Source of the DNA: Polaromonas jejuensis NBRC 106434
GTDB taxonomy: Bacteria; Pseudomonadota; Gammaproteobacteria; Burkholderiales; Burkholderiaceae_C
Length of the DNA: 64,000 nt
Assembly: GCF_001598235.1 (NCBI RefSeq)
Contig: NZ_BCYO01000002.1
Coordinates: forward strand, 1-64,000
Direction of reading: 5' to 3'
Shown here: positions 54,214 through 62,839 of the stretch, piece by piece
Layout: each line of letters starts with the position of its first letter
Numbering within the stretch: position 1 is the stretch's first letter
Translations under genes and position numbers: made by a program
The notes under the pieces: model-generated
The model's database searches: none
Told to the model about the DNA's origin: nothing
Seen by the model: the letters and a program-made list of their open reading frames with translations, nothing else

Positions 54214-55497
54214 ATGATCCGGCACCTGGTCCCCGACATCCCCTCGCAAATGGCCCACCTGCCCGCAGACGTCGCCCTGCAACTGCCCCAGGGCCAGCGG
54301 CTGGGGGCGGCCAACGCCGCAGTCAAGCTGTCGTTCTCCAACTGGTCGAGCATCGCCCGCCTCAAGGCCGGCCAGATCGGGGCGCTGGCCGAGGATTATG
54401 TAGAGGGCAAGCTGCAGCTTGAAGGCGCCATGCGCGATGTCATGCGCGCGGTGACCAAGCTGCTGCCCGGCAACCCGGTCGAAAGCGACATGGGCTGGTG
54501 GTCCCACCTTCTGCGGCGGGCCAAATCCATGGCCGCCCACACCCCCGCCAAAGACGCGGCGCAAATCCAGTTTCATTACGACGTGTCGGACACGTTTTAC
54601 GCCCTGTGGCTGGACCCGCGCCGGGTGTATTCGTGCGCCTACTACCGGGATGCGGCCATGACGCTGGCCGAGGCCCAGGAAGCCAAGCTGGACCACATCT
54701 GCCGCAAGCTGATGCTGCAGCCGGGCGAGCGCTTTCTGGATATAGGCGCGGGCTGGGGTGCGTTGCTCATGTGGGCGGCCGAGCATTACGGCGTCGATGC
54801 CACCGGCATCACGCTGTCGAAAAACCAGCATGCCCATGTGCAGCGGCTGATTGACGAAAAAGGCCTGGGCCGGCGCGTGCGCATCGAGCTGCGCGACTAC
54901 CGCGACATGCCTGAAGACCGGCCCTTCGACAAAATCTCATCGGTGGGCATGTTCGAGCATGTGGGGCAAGCCAACATGAACGCCTACTTCACAAAAATCA
55001 TGCGCCTGCTGGCCCCCGGCGGACTGGTCATGAACCACGGCATCACGGCCGGCGGGCTGGAAAACCGCCAGCTCGGCGCCGGCATGGGCGACTTCATCGA
55101 AAAATACATCTTCCCGGGTGGCGAGCTGATGCATGTCAGCGCGGTGCTGGAACACCTGGCCCGCTCGGGGCTGGAGATGGTCGACACCGAAAACCTGCGT
55201 CCGCACTATGCCCGCACGCTGTGGGACTGGTCCGATGCATTGGAGGCGCGGCTGGACGAAGCGCGCAAAGTTCTGGCCGCGGACGGCGGCCCGGAACGCG
55301 CCGAAAAAACCCTGCGCGCCTACCGCTTGTACCTGGCGGGCAGTGCCATGAGTTTTGAGCAGGGCTGGATCGCACTGCACCAGGTGCTGGCCGCGAAACC
55401 CTCTGGCGATGTGGGCAACGGCCCGGACAAGGGAGCCCAGTCGGTCTACCCCTTCAACCGGGACTATATGTACGCCGAGGCCAGCGCGCCACGCTAG
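54214..55497 (+). CDS. cfa: Cyclopropane-fatty-acyl-phospholipid synthase family methyltransferase
   Basis: The 427-residue protein carries an N-terminal lipid-binding region and a SAM domain with FLDIGAGWGALLMWAAEHYG, ATGITLSKNQHAHVQ and SVGMFEHVGQANMNAYF. Family members methylate unsaturated acyl chains in membrane phospholipids. A perfect AAGGAG 7 nt upstream sets the ATG at 54214. True CFA synthase or a related methyltransferase (Mmas-like) cannot be separated from sequence alone. Confidence 0.88.
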   Translation: MIRHLVPDIPSQMAHLPADVALQLPQGQRLGAANAAVKLSFSNWSSIARLKAGQIGALAEDYVEGKLQLEGAMRDVMRAVTKLLPGNPVESDMGWWSHLLRRAKSMAAHTPAKDAAQIQFHYDVSDTFYALWLDPRRVYSCAYYRDAAMTLAEAQEAKLDHICRKLMLQPGERFLDIGAGWGALLMWAAEHYGVDATGITLSKNQHAHVQRLIDEKGLGRRVRIELRDYRDMPEDRPFDKISSVGMFEHVGQANMNAYFTKIMRLLAPGGLVMNHGITAGGLENRQLGAGMGDFIEKYIFPGGELMHVSAVLEHLARSGLEMVDTENLRPHYARTLWDWSDALEARLDEARKVLAADGGPERAEKTLRAYRLYLAGSAMSFEQGWIALHQVLAAKPSGDVGNGPDKGAQSVYPFNRDYMYAEASAPR

Positions 55498-55565
55498 GAA
55501 GGCAGCGCACCTTGCTGCCGCATTTCAGCGATCTGCCCGGAAAACCCTGCGCTTGGCCCTGCACG

Positions 55566-56468
55566 CTATCCCCGCGGATGATGCTGCGCATGCAGCGACT
55601 TCAGGCGCTCCCGCGCCACATGGGTGTAAATCGTGGTGGTGGAAATATCGGCATGGCCCAGCAGCATTTGCACGGCGCGCAAATCGGCGCCATGGTTCAG
55701 CAAGTGGGTGGCAAACGCATGGCGCAAGGTGTGCGGCGACAGCGGCGACGTGATACCGGCCAGGCGCGCGTACTTTTTGACCAGCATCCAGAACATCACC
55801 CGGCTCATGCCCTGGCCGCGCCCCGTCACAAACAGGTCGTCGGTCTGCTGGCCGCCCAGAATCGCCGGCCTGGCATCGGCCAGGTAAAGCACGATCCACT
55901 CGCGCGCCACCTGCCCGAAGGGCACCAGCCGCTCCTTGCCGCCCTTGCCCATGACGCGCAGCACACCTTCATTCAATCCCACGTGAAAAGTCTTGAGCCC
56001 GACCAGCTCGCTGACGCGCAGGCCGCTGGCGTACATCAGTTCCAGCATGGCACGGTCGCGCTGGCCAAGCGGAGTCGCTGCATCCGGCGCGGCCAGCAAA
56101 GCCTCCACCTGCGCCTCGCTCATGGTCTTGGGCACCCGCAAGGCCTGTTTGGCCGATTGAAGTTTCAGCGTGGGATCCGCCGCAATCCGGCGTTCGCGCA
56201 ACGCCCAGCGAAAGTAGCGCTTGAACACGGTCAGTCGCCGGTTGGCCGACGTGGCCTTGGTGGCGGCATGCCTGACGGAAAAGTAGCTGCTGAGGTCGCC
56301 CTCCACTGTCTCGTCGAGCTTGCGGCCGCCCTGCTCCTTGGCGCCCAGCCAGGTCGCATAAAGCGACAGGTCGCGCCGGTAGGCCGCCAGCGTATTGTTG
56401 GAGAGTCCATCTTCCAGCCACAGGGCGTCTATAAACGCATCAATACTGGACTGGCTTTCTGGGTGCAT
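55566..56468 (-). CDS. xerD: Tyrosine recombinase XerD
   Basis: The 300-residue protein has an N-terminal SAM-like DNA-binding domain (DALWLEDGLSNNTLAAYRRD) and the catalytic set: Arg in ASGLRVSELVGL, Lys in GKGGKER, HTLRHAFATHLL, GHADISTTTIYTH with the Tyr nucleophile. XerD works with XerC at dif to resolve chromosome dimers. ATG at 56468 gives MHPESQSSIDAFID. Sequence downstream fits XerD rather than XerC by the short ending. Confidence 0.93.
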   Translation of the reverse strand: MHPESQSSIDAFIDALWLEDGLSNNTLAAYRRDLSLYATWLGAKEQGGRKLDETVEGDLSSYFSVRHAATKATSANRRLTVFKRYFRWALRERRIAADPTLKLQSAKQALRVPKTMSEAQVEALLAAPDAATPLGQRDRAMLELMYASGLRVSELVGLKTFHVGLNEGVLRVMGKGGKERLVPFGQVAREWIVLYLADARPAILGGQQTDDLFVTGRGQGMSRVMFWMLVKKYARLAGITSPLSPHTLRHAFATHLLNHGADLRAVQMLLGHADISTTTIYTHVARERLKSLHAQHHPRG

Positions 56469-56482
56469 GGGGTGGACGATAA

Positions 56483-56530
56483 CAAAAAGAAAAGCCGCCT
56501 CGCAGGCGAAGGCCTGCAAGAGCGGCTTTG
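56483..56530 (-). terminator. Rho-independent terminator after the second Bug receptor
   Basis: On the minus strand: AAGCCGC/GCGGCTT encloses an inner stem GCAGGC/GCCTGC, followed by TTTTC-TTTTT. It closes the gene at 56577-57557 just before xerD. Confidence 0.8.
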
Positions 56531-56576
56531 AAGCGGCTTTGAAACGGCTTGAATCGGCCTGGCCGGGGGCTACAAA

Positions 56577-57557
56577 TTAATCCAACTTGAGCTTGGCGGA
56601 CTCCACGACCTTTTTGTAAACCTCGTATTCGGCCTTGATCTGCGCCGAGAATTGCTCAGGCGTGTTGGCAATGATCAGCGAACCCGTGTCTTCAATACGC
56701 TTGCGGATCGCCGGATCTTCCAGGGACTTTTTCACGCCGGCACTGACCTTGTCGACCACCTCTTTCGGCAGGCCCTTGGGCCCCACAATGCCGTAATAAG
56801 CCATGCGGTTCACAGGCTCCAGCCCCACTTCCTTGAAGGTCGGCACATCGGGCAACACGGCCAGGCGCTGGGGCGCAGCCACCACGATGGGAATCAGGCG
56901 CTTTTGCTGGATGAAAGGCAACGCGGAGGGGATGTTGTCAAAAATCATGGGCACCTGGCCCGCTACCGTGTCGTTCAGCGCCGGGCCGGCACCGCGGTAG
57001 GGAATGTGCGTCACAAAGGTGCCGCTCAGGATTTTGTACAACTCCATCTGCAGATGCCCAATGCCGCCGGTGCCTGACGATGAGTAGGAATATTTGCCCG
57101 GATGCTTCTTGAGTTCGGCCACGAACTCCTTGTAATTCCTGGCCGGGAAGCTCGGGTGCACCGCGATGATGTTGGGCGTGGCAGCGATATTGATGATGGG
57201 CGTGAAGTCCGTCAGCGGGTTGTACGGAATTTTGGGGTTGATGGCCGGGTTGGCGGCGGTGGTGGACACCGTGGCCACGCCCAGCGTGTAGCCGTCGGGA
57301 GCCGCCCGGGCCGTTTCGGAGGCACCGACCACGCCGCCGCCGCCAGCCCTGTTCTCGACGACGACGGCTTGGCCCAAGGCCTTGCCCAGCGGCTCGGCAA
57401 TCACGCGGCCCACGATGTCGGTGGTGCCGCCGGGTGCAAACGGCACCTGCAGCTTGATGACCTTGTTGGGATAGCCCTGCGCCAAGGCAGAACCTGCCGC
57501 TGCGGCCAATGCGAGCGCAGACAACGCAGAGCAGGCAAACAGATAACGACGTTGCAT
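56577..57557 (-). CDS. Bug-family tripartite tricarboxylate receptor protein
   Basis: The 326-residue periplasmic binding protein has a signal peptide with AAAAGSALAQGYPNKVI, then PFAPGGTTDIVGRVIAEPLG, VVENRAGGGGVVGASETARA and FVTHIPYRGAGPALNDTVAG. As with the other receptor in this window, no transporter genes are adjacent and the ligand is unknown. ATG 57557 chosen over an upstream TTG. Confidence 0.93.
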   Translation of the reverse strand: MQRRYLFACSALSALALAAAAGSALAQGYPNKVIKLQVPFAPGGTTDIVGRVIAEPLGKALGQAVVVENRAGGGGVVGASETARAAPDGYTLGVATVSTTAANPAINPKIPYNPLTDFTPIINIAATPNIIAVHPSFPARNYKEFVAELKKHPGKYSYSSSGTGGIGHLQMELYKILSGTFVTHIPYRGAGPALNDTVAGQVPMIFDNIPSALPFIQQKRLIPIVVAAPQRLAVLPDVPTFKEVGLEPVNRMAYYGIVGPKGLPKEVVDKVSAGVKKSLEDPAIRKRIEDTGSLIIANTPEQFSAQIKAEYEVYKKVVESAKLKLD

Positions 57558-57669
57558 ATTCAAATCCTTACAGTAAAACAGCTGGAATGGTAAGCGCAAG
57601 ATGTGTTCCTGCCTCTTGTGGATTACGCATAAGGGCTAACCCGAACGATTTGCGGTTATTCTCGGCCGG

Positions 57670-58575
57670 GTGAATTACGCGCAACTTCTTTTTCCCGATT
57701 TTTCCCTCATCCTCTGTGGTTACCTGGTCTGCCGTTACACCGCCCTGAACCGGACTGTTTGGGAGCAGGTTGAAAGCCTGGTTTACTACCTGCTGTTTCC
57801 GGTCCTGCTGTTCCACTCGATCGTTAAAAGTCCGCTGGATTTGCTGGCCGCGTCCAGCCTGATCAGTGCCGGTTTGCTGATGGGGCTCGCGGGCATTGCG
57901 ATGGCTTACAGCCTGCCGCACCTGCCCTGGCTGGGCCGGCATATCGATCCCCGCGAACATGCGGCCAGTGCCCAGGTGTCCTTTCGCTTCAACTCCTTCA
58001 TTGGCCTGGCGCTGGCCGACCGGCTGGCCGGCAGCGAGGGCCTGCTGCTGATTGCGGTGCTGATCGGGGTGTGCGTGCCGCTCTTCAATGTGGCTGCGGT
58101 ATGGCCCATGGCCAGGCACGCGCAGCGCGGCTTTCTGCGCGAACTGGTGCGCAACCCGCTGATCCTGGCCACCGCCACCGGCCTGGCGGCCAACCTGCTG
58201 GGCTTCACCCTGCCCGTCTGGCTGGAGCCCACGGTGACGCGCATCGGCGCCGCCTCACTGGCGCTGGGCTTGATGGCGGCCGGCGCCGGCATGCAGTTTG
58301 GCCATCTGTCGCAGGCCAAGACCCTGGCGGTGGCGGTGCTGTCGATACGGCATCTGCTCCTGCCTCTTGTGGCATTCGGCCTGGCCAAAACGTTTGGCCT
58401 GTCTTCTGCGCAAGCCACCATCCTGCTGGCGTTTTCTGCGCTGCCCACGGCCTCCAGCGCCTATGTGCTGGCGGCGCGCATGGGTTACAACGGCGGCTAT
58501 GTGGCGGGACTGGTGACCTTGTCGACCATGCTGGGCGTCGTGAGCCTGCCGTTTGCGCTGGGCGTGCTGCGCTAG
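57670..58575 (+). CDS. AEC (auxin efflux carrier) family transporter
   Basis: The 301-residue protein has about ten hydrophobic segments with the AEC-type pattern CGYLVCRYTALNR, FRFNSFIGLALADRL and ALPTASSAYVLAARMGYNGG. Bacterial members export or import organic acids or malonate; substrate unknown. GTG start at 57670. The stop codon TAG (58573-58575) lies in the terminal repeat of a MITE-like element, so the native C-terminus may have been altered slightly. Confidence 0.9.
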   Translation: MNYAQLLFPDFSLILCGYLVCRYTALNRTVWEQVESLVYYLLFPVLLFHSIVKSPLDLLAASSLISAGLLMGLAGIAMAYSLPHLPWLGRHIDPREHAASAQVSFRFNSFIGLALADRLAGSEGLLLIAVLIGVCVPLFNVAAVWPMARHAQRGFLRELVRNPLILATATGLAANLLGFTLPVWLEPTVTRIGAASLALGLMAAGAGMQFGHLSQAKTLAVAVLSIRHLLLPLVAFGLAKTFGLSSAQATILLAFSALPTASSAYVLAARMGYNGGYVAGLVTLSTMLGVVSLPFALGVLR

Positions 58576-58736
58576 TGTGGTGTTGCATGCTTGACGGTGC
58601 AAATAAAACCGATGGATTTTTGTTCAGGGCAAGGCGCAAACCACAGCAATAGTTCCACTATTGCGAGGATTTGCAACGCCGCCATGGACGAAAAGACGCG
58701 GTTTTATGTGCCGGATAGCGTGCAACACCACACTAG
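58572..58736. mobile_element. MITE-like 165-bp element, copy 2
   Basis: Same as copy 1: terminal CTAGTGTGGTGTTGCA in inverted orientation, 163/165 identical. Its first bases (CTAG) supply the AEC transporter stop. The two copies differ only at positions inside or beside the terminal repeats. No target duplication can be proven because CTAG is itself palindromic. Confidence 0.85.
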
Positions 58737-58780
58737 CTTGAGGGTGCCTTGCCGGCGGGGGCTGGCGACGCTCCGCAATC

Positions 58781-58835
58781 GCTATCAATTAGATAGCCAT
58801 CTACACCCGTCAATCAAGGGCTAACGGCCAATTTC
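58781..58835 (+). repeat. Dispersed GCTAT-repeat copy after the MITE
   Basis: GCTAT, 7 nt, ATAGC, then ACCCGTCAATCAAGGGCTAA and CGGCCAATTTC. It ends at the queG stop codon. The MITE and this repeat together fill the 258-bp gap. Confidence 0.65.
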
Positions 58836-59928
58836 ATTGAGAAATCGCCCACAGCACATGTTCCCTGACCACTTCGCTCGGGTGATCCGCGCGGGCTTGC
58901 AAGCTGGCCCGTATCTCAGCCGCCCCGGCGCACTGCGCGCGCAGCGCATTGCCCATGGCCACCGCAATATTACGCAGCCAGCGCTCATGGCCGATGCGGC
59001 GTATGGCACTGCCTTCGGTGAATCGCAAGAACTCTTCCTCGGTCCAGTCAAACAGGGTCACGAGCTGCTGCCCCGTCAGGCCGCGCCGCTCATCAAAGTC
59101 CGGCAGGCTGCTGCGCTGGGCGAACTTGTTCCAGGGGCAAATCAGCTGGCAGTCGTCGCAGCCATAAATACGATTGCCCATCAGGGGCCGCAGCTCCAGT
59201 GGAATGGGCCCGGCATGTTCAATCGTCAGGTAGGAAATGCAGCGCCGTGCATCGAGCTTGTACGGCGCAATGATGGCCTGCGTGGGACAGATCTTGATGC
59301 AGGCGCTGCAGGTACCGCAGTGCGGCATCACCGGCTCGCTGGGCGGCAAGGCCAGATCCACATAAATTTCGCCGAGGAAAAACATCGATCCCGCTTCGCG
59401 GTTGAGCAGCAGCGTGTGCTTGCCGCGCCAACCCTGCCCGCTGCGCGCGGCCAGCTCGGCTTCGAGCACCGGGGCCGAGTCGGTGAAGGCGCGGTGCCCC
59501 AGTTTTTCGACATGCGCCGCAACGCGCTCACCGAGTTTTTGCAGGCGGCTGCGCATGATCTTGTGGTAATCGCGGCCGCGGGCATACACCGACACAATGC
59601 CTTCGGCGGGCCGCTCAAGGCGGCTGAACTCAATCGCCTGCCATTCGCCGGGCGTGTCGGAGGTGGAGGCCGGCAAATAGTCCATCCGTGCCGTGATGAC
59701 GCTCACGGTACCGGGAATCAGTTCCGCCGGCCGCGCGCGTTTGAGCCCGTGCGCCGCCATGTAATGCATGTCACCATGAAAACCTGCAGCCAGCCAGGCC
59801 GATAATCCGGGTTCGGCCGACGATAAGTCAACACCCGCTATGCCTATTTGCGAAAATCCAAGCTCGCGCGCCCAAGTTTGAATTTGACCTACAAATTGAT
59901 GATTGAATTGATGACTGCTCAGGACCAC
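58834..59928 (-). CDS. queG: Epoxyqueuosine reductase
   Basis: The 364-residue protein has the cobalamin-dependent reductase body and two ferredoxin-like clusters (CGTCSACIKICPTQAI, CDDCQLICPWNKFAQ). It converts epoxyqueuosine to queuosine at the wobble position of specific tRNAs. Start chosen as GTG 59928 so that QIQTWARELGFSQIGIAGVD begins ~15 residues in; a longer frame adds 133 non-homologous residues. It overlaps tsaE head-to-head by 18 bp. Confidence 0.94.
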   Translation of the reverse strand: MVLSSHQFNHQFVGQIQTWARELGFSQIGIAGVDLSSAEPGLSAWLAAGFHGDMHYMAAHGLKRARPAELIPGTVSVITARMDYLPASTSDTPGEWQAIEFSRLERPAEGIVSVYARGRDYHKIMRSRLQKLGERVAAHVEKLGHRAFTDSAPVLEAELAARSGQGWRGKHTLLLNREAGSMFFLGEIYVDLALPPSEPVMPHCGTCSACIKICPTQAIIAPYKLDARRCISYLTIEHAGPIPLELRPLMGNRIYGCDDCQLICPWNKFAQRSSLPDFDERRGLTGQQLVTLFDWTEEEFLRFTEGSAIRRIGHERWLRNIAVAMGNALRAQCAGAAEIRASLQARADHPSEVVREHVLWAISQ

Positions 59929-60405
59929 CCGCTGATTGTAAAAAACATTCTCTGGCAGGACGAGGCCGCAACCCTTGCCTTTGCGCAGGCATTGGCCCGG
60001 CAGCCGGCGATTGGCCGCTCCCTGATTGAGCTGCAAGGCGATCTGGGGGCGGGCAAAACCACCTTTGTGCGCCATCTGCTCAAGAGCCTCGGTGTGCAAG
60101 GCCGCATCAAAAGCCCGACTTACGCGGTGGTGGAGGCTTACATGCTGTCCGCCTCCAGCCTGAACCCGGGGCTGAATATCTGGCACTTTGATTTTTACCG
60201 TTTCAATGACCCGCGCGAGTGGGAAGAAGCCGGCTTTCGCGATATTTTCGCCAGCCCCGGACTCAAGCTGGTGGAGTGGCCGGAAAAGGCCGGCCCGCAT
60301 TTGCCGCAGCCGGACCTGCTGCTGCATATCGAGGCGCTGAGCGGCGACGTCCGCGCCGTCACGCTGACAACCGGCACGGCCACAGGCGCGGAGCTGCTGG
60401 CATGA
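59911..60405 (+). CDS. tsaE: tRNA threonylcarbamoyladenosine biosynthesis protein TsaE
   Basis: The 164-residue P-loop protein has Walker A GDLGAGKTTFVRHLLKSLG, IKSPTYAVVEAY and the Trp-containing WHFDFYRFNDPREW segment. It assists TsaB-TsaD in making the t6A modification of ANN-decoding tRNAs. The ATG 59911 is used; an ATG at 59899 is also possible. Its stop overlaps the amiC ATG (ATGA). Confidence 0.94.
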   Translation: MTAQDHPLIVKNILWQDEAATLAFAQALARQPAIGRSLIELQGDLGAGKTTFVRHLLKSLGVQGRIKSPTYAVVEAYMLSASSLNPGLNIWHFDFYRFNDPREWEEAGFRDIFASPGLKLVEWPEKAGPHLPQPDLLLHIEALSGDVRAVTLTTGTATGAELLA

Positions 60406-61787
60406 CGCACAAGACCGCCAAACACCCCAGCCGGCGCAGCGCCTTGCAACTGGGCGGCGTCGCGCTGCTGCTGGGCGTGCAGCACATCGCCCGCGGCGCC
60501 ACCATTGTGGCGGTGCGCGTCTGGCCTTCCAAAGACTACACGCGACTCACCATCGAATCCGATGGCGAAATCAAGGCCAGGCAGTTCTTTGTGGCGGAGC
60601 CGCCGCGCCTGGCGGTTGACATTGAAGGCATAGACCTGATCCCGGCGCTGCGCGAGCTGGTGGCCAAGGTGAGATCGGACGATCCGAATATTTCCGGCAT
60701 TCGCGTCGGGCAGAACGCCCCCGGCGTGGTGCGGCTGGTGATAGACCTGAAGCAGCCCATGCTGCCGCAGGTATTCACCCTGCCGCCGATTGCGGCTTAC
60801 CAGTACCGGCTGGTCTTTGACCTCTATCCGGCGCAGCCGCCGGACCCGCTGGAAGCCCTGATTGCCGAACGGCTCGCGGGCAACCCACCCGGGGCCAGCC
60901 CCGCGGACGGCGCGGGCCATGATCCGATTGGCGACCTGATTGCACAGCAGGCCGGCAAACCCGCTTCGGGCGCCGCCGCCGGTTCCGGCCGGCCGGCAGA
61001 CAACAAGCCTGCAGGCGCTGCCAAAGCCGCACCAGAGCTGACGGCCACGGCAAAAGGCAGGTCGGAGGGCAAGGCAGACCGCCTCGTCATCGTCGCGCTG
61101 GACCCAGGCCACGGCGGCGAAGACTCCGGTGCGGTCGGCCCTGGCGGCACGCGTGAAAAAGATGTGGTGCTGCAAATTGCGCACCGCCTGCGCGACCGCA
61201 TCAACCAGCAGCCCAATATGCGCGCCTACCTCACGCGCGATGCGGATTTTTTCGTCCCCCTCCATATGCGGGTACAAAAAGCCCGCCGCGTGCAAGCCGA
61301 TCTGTTCGTCAGCATCCATGCCGATGCCTTTTTCACGGCCAGGCCGCAGGGCGCCAGCGTCTTCGCTCTGAGCGAAAAGGGCGCGTCCAGCAGCGCCGCG
61401 CGCTGGATCGCCGACAAGGAAAACTCCGCCGACCTGGTGGGCGGCATCAACGTCAAGGCCAAGGACGTGCAGGTTCAGAAGGCCCTGCTGGACATGAGCA
61501 CCACCGCGCAGATCAACGACAGCCTGAAACTGGGCAGCGCCATGCTGGGCGAGATCGGCAATGTCGGCAAGCTGCACAAACCCCGCGTCGAGCAGGCGGG
61601 CTTCGCCGTGTTGAAGGCGCCCGACATTCCCAGCGTGCTGGTGGAAACGGCCTTCATCAGCAACCCTGACGAAGAGGCCAGGCTGCGCAGTGATGACTAC
61701 CAGATACAGCTCGCTGATGCGCTGATGCGCGGCATCACACGCTACTTCGCCAAAAATCCACCGCTGGCGCGCAACCGCGCGCTGTAG
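60402..61787 (+). CDS. amiC: N-acetylmuramoyl-L-alanine amidase (AmiC type)
   Basis: The 461-residue protein has a Tat-like start (RRSALQLGGVALLLGV), an AMIN domain (VWPSKDYTRLTIESDGEI, LRELVAKVRSDDPN) that targets septal peptidoglycan, a Pro/Ala-rich linker, and an Amidase_3 domain with the zinc ligands DPGHGGEDSGAV, LFVSIHADAF and LVETAFISNP. It splits septal murein in the periplasm. The order tsaE-amiC is conserved in proteobacteria. Confidence 0.96.
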   Translation: MTHKTAKHPSRRSALQLGGVALLLGVQHIARGATIVAVRVWPSKDYTRLTIESDGEIKARQFFVAEPPRLAVDIEGIDLIPALRELVAKVRSDDPNISGIRVGQNAPGVVRLVIDLKQPMLPQVFTLPPIAAYQYRLVFDLYPAQPPDPLEALIAERLAGNPPGASPADGAGHDPIGDLIAQQAGKPASGAAAGSGRPADNKPAGAAKAAPELTATAKGRSEGKADRLVIVALDPGHGGEDSGAVGPGGTREKDVVLQIAHRLRDRINQQPNMRAYLTRDADFFVPLHMRVQKARRVQADLFVSIHADAFFTARPQGASVFALSEKGASSSAARWIADKENSADLVGGINVKAKDVQVQKALLDMSTTAQINDSLKLGSAMLGEIGNVGKLHKPRVEQAGFAVLKAPDIPSVLVETAFISNPDEEARLRSDDYQIQLADALMRGITRYFAKNPPLARNRAL

Positions 61788-61986
61788 AAATTGGCGAGCC
61801 AAAGAGAGAGGCGCCGCGTCCAACTATTGCCCAACTCTGCCGACACAGCGCGGTGCCCTTCTCCTACAGGCGCAACCCAGTTGAGCCGCTACAGTGAAAT
61901 CACAGGCAACGCCAGGACATAAGCCAGTGATTAAAACGGCATGCCGATAGCGAAAGAGCCTGAAACTCTTGGCAAAGGTGATTCTT

Positions 61987-62202
61987 ATGCGTACGAAAAT
62001 TCTGATCTCCGCAGCAGCGGCAACCCTCATCGCCCTGACCGGCTGCGGAACCAACCCCACCAGGGAACAAATTGGCACGGCCACTGGCGCCGTAGTAGGC
62101 GGTGTCGTTGGTAATGCGCTGTTTGACAACACGGTGGGCACCGTGGGCGGCGCTGCCGCGGGTGCAGTGATCGGTCATGAAGTCAGCAAGAAGAGGAGAT
62201 AA
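61987..62202 (+). CDS. OsmB-like glycine-zipper lipoprotein
   Basis: The 71-residue protein has lipobox LTGC (Cys20) and a glycine zipper IGTATGAVVGGVVGNAL with GGAAAGAVIGHEV. It resembles OsmB-type osmotically inducible lipoproteins. The ATG at 61987 begins MRTKILISAA; the upstream in-frame six codons are not needed. The 199-bp gap after amiC shows no other feature. Confidence 0.85.
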   Translation: MRTKILISAAAATLIALTGCGTNPTREQIGTATGAVVGGVVGNALFDNTVGTVGGAAAGAVIGHEVSKKRR

Positions 62203-62247
62203 GCAATGGTGCAATTGCCCGGCTGACGCGGTCATGCCGGGTAGACC

Positions 62248-62317
62248 AGTGAGTTGACTCTCAACTCACTGTCGCACACAGGCGACTCACTGAACTTCAG
62301 TGAGTCGTCTTTTTTTT
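62248..62317 (+). terminator. Two tandem hairpins, second a Rho-independent terminator
   Basis: First hairpin: AGTGAGTTGA/TCAACTCACT at 62248-62270. Second: GACTCACTGA/TCAGTGAGTC at 62284-62306, followed by GTC and an eight-T run (to 62317). The arms of the two stems are partly interchangeable, because GTGAGT of one can pair with ACTCAC of the other. Confidence 0.8.
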
Positions 62318-62480
62318 CGTGATCTCGTCGAGATAGCTGCCGACCTTGTAAACCTCGCTGACGCCGCCAGAAGAGGGTCCCAAACACCGCATAGTCGGCT
62401 TCAGCCCTGATCACATCACCGCCCTGCGACAGGATGCGTGCAGGGCTGATGACATGGCGCATGTCATACAGGCGGTTTGC
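62318..62480 (-). pseudogene. NTF2/SnoaL-like domain remnant, frameshifted
   Basis: On the minus strand the frame reads DHANRLYDMRHVISPARILS, then GGDVIRAEADYAVFG. After about TLF a shift of one frame is needed to continue SSGGVSEVYKVGSYLDEITK. This resembles the C-terminal sheet of small-subunit-dioxygenase/SnoaL-like folds (segment H-ISPARI, DYAVF, YKVGSYLD). Short, broken and starting within the HiPIP 3' region, so it is read as a decayed gene. Confidence is modest because similarity is judged by eye. Confidence 0.4.
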
Positions 62481-62489
62481 GTGATCAGG

Positions 62490-62804
62490 CTATGCCTGTT
62501 TCACGAACGCATTGCACCATCCCTCGGCACTGACCAGTTTCCCCGGATAGATGGCGCACGAGCCAACCGCAGCGCCCGCCTCGCGGGCCCGAAACAGCTG
62601 GCATTGGCCACATTTTTGTCCGGCGACGTATTTCGGAAAACTGCTGCTGTCGACCTTGCTGGCATCAGTCCTGTAGCCCAGGGCGCTCGCCTGGGGATAA
62701 GACTCCATCAGCATGGATGCTTCCGCGTGCGTCACGTCCACAGCGACGAAACCGGCCGTGCCGAGGATGGATTGAATGGCAAAGATTCTGCGGTTGACTT
62801 TCAT
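62490..62804 (-). CDS. High-potential iron-sulfur protein (HiPIP)
   Basis: The 104-residue protein has a signal-like N-terminus (NRRIFAIQSILGTAGFVAVD) and the HiPIP Cys pattern CGQCQLF, GSCAIYPGK, GWCNAF, which holds a 4Fe-4S cluster. HiPIPs carry electrons in the periplasm, between a donor complex and cytochromes or photosynthetic/respiratory acceptors. It lies 35 bp after the cytochrome c gene and is probably in one unit with it. Confidence 0.93.
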   Translation of the reverse strand: MKVNRRIFAIQSILGTAGFVAVDVTHAEASMLMESYPQASALGYRTDASKVDSSSFPKYVAGQKCGQCQLFRAREAGAAVGSCAIYPGKLVSAEGWCNAFVKQA

Positions 62805-62839
62805 GGCCCCTCTCCTTCACACAAGTGACAATTTCCGCT

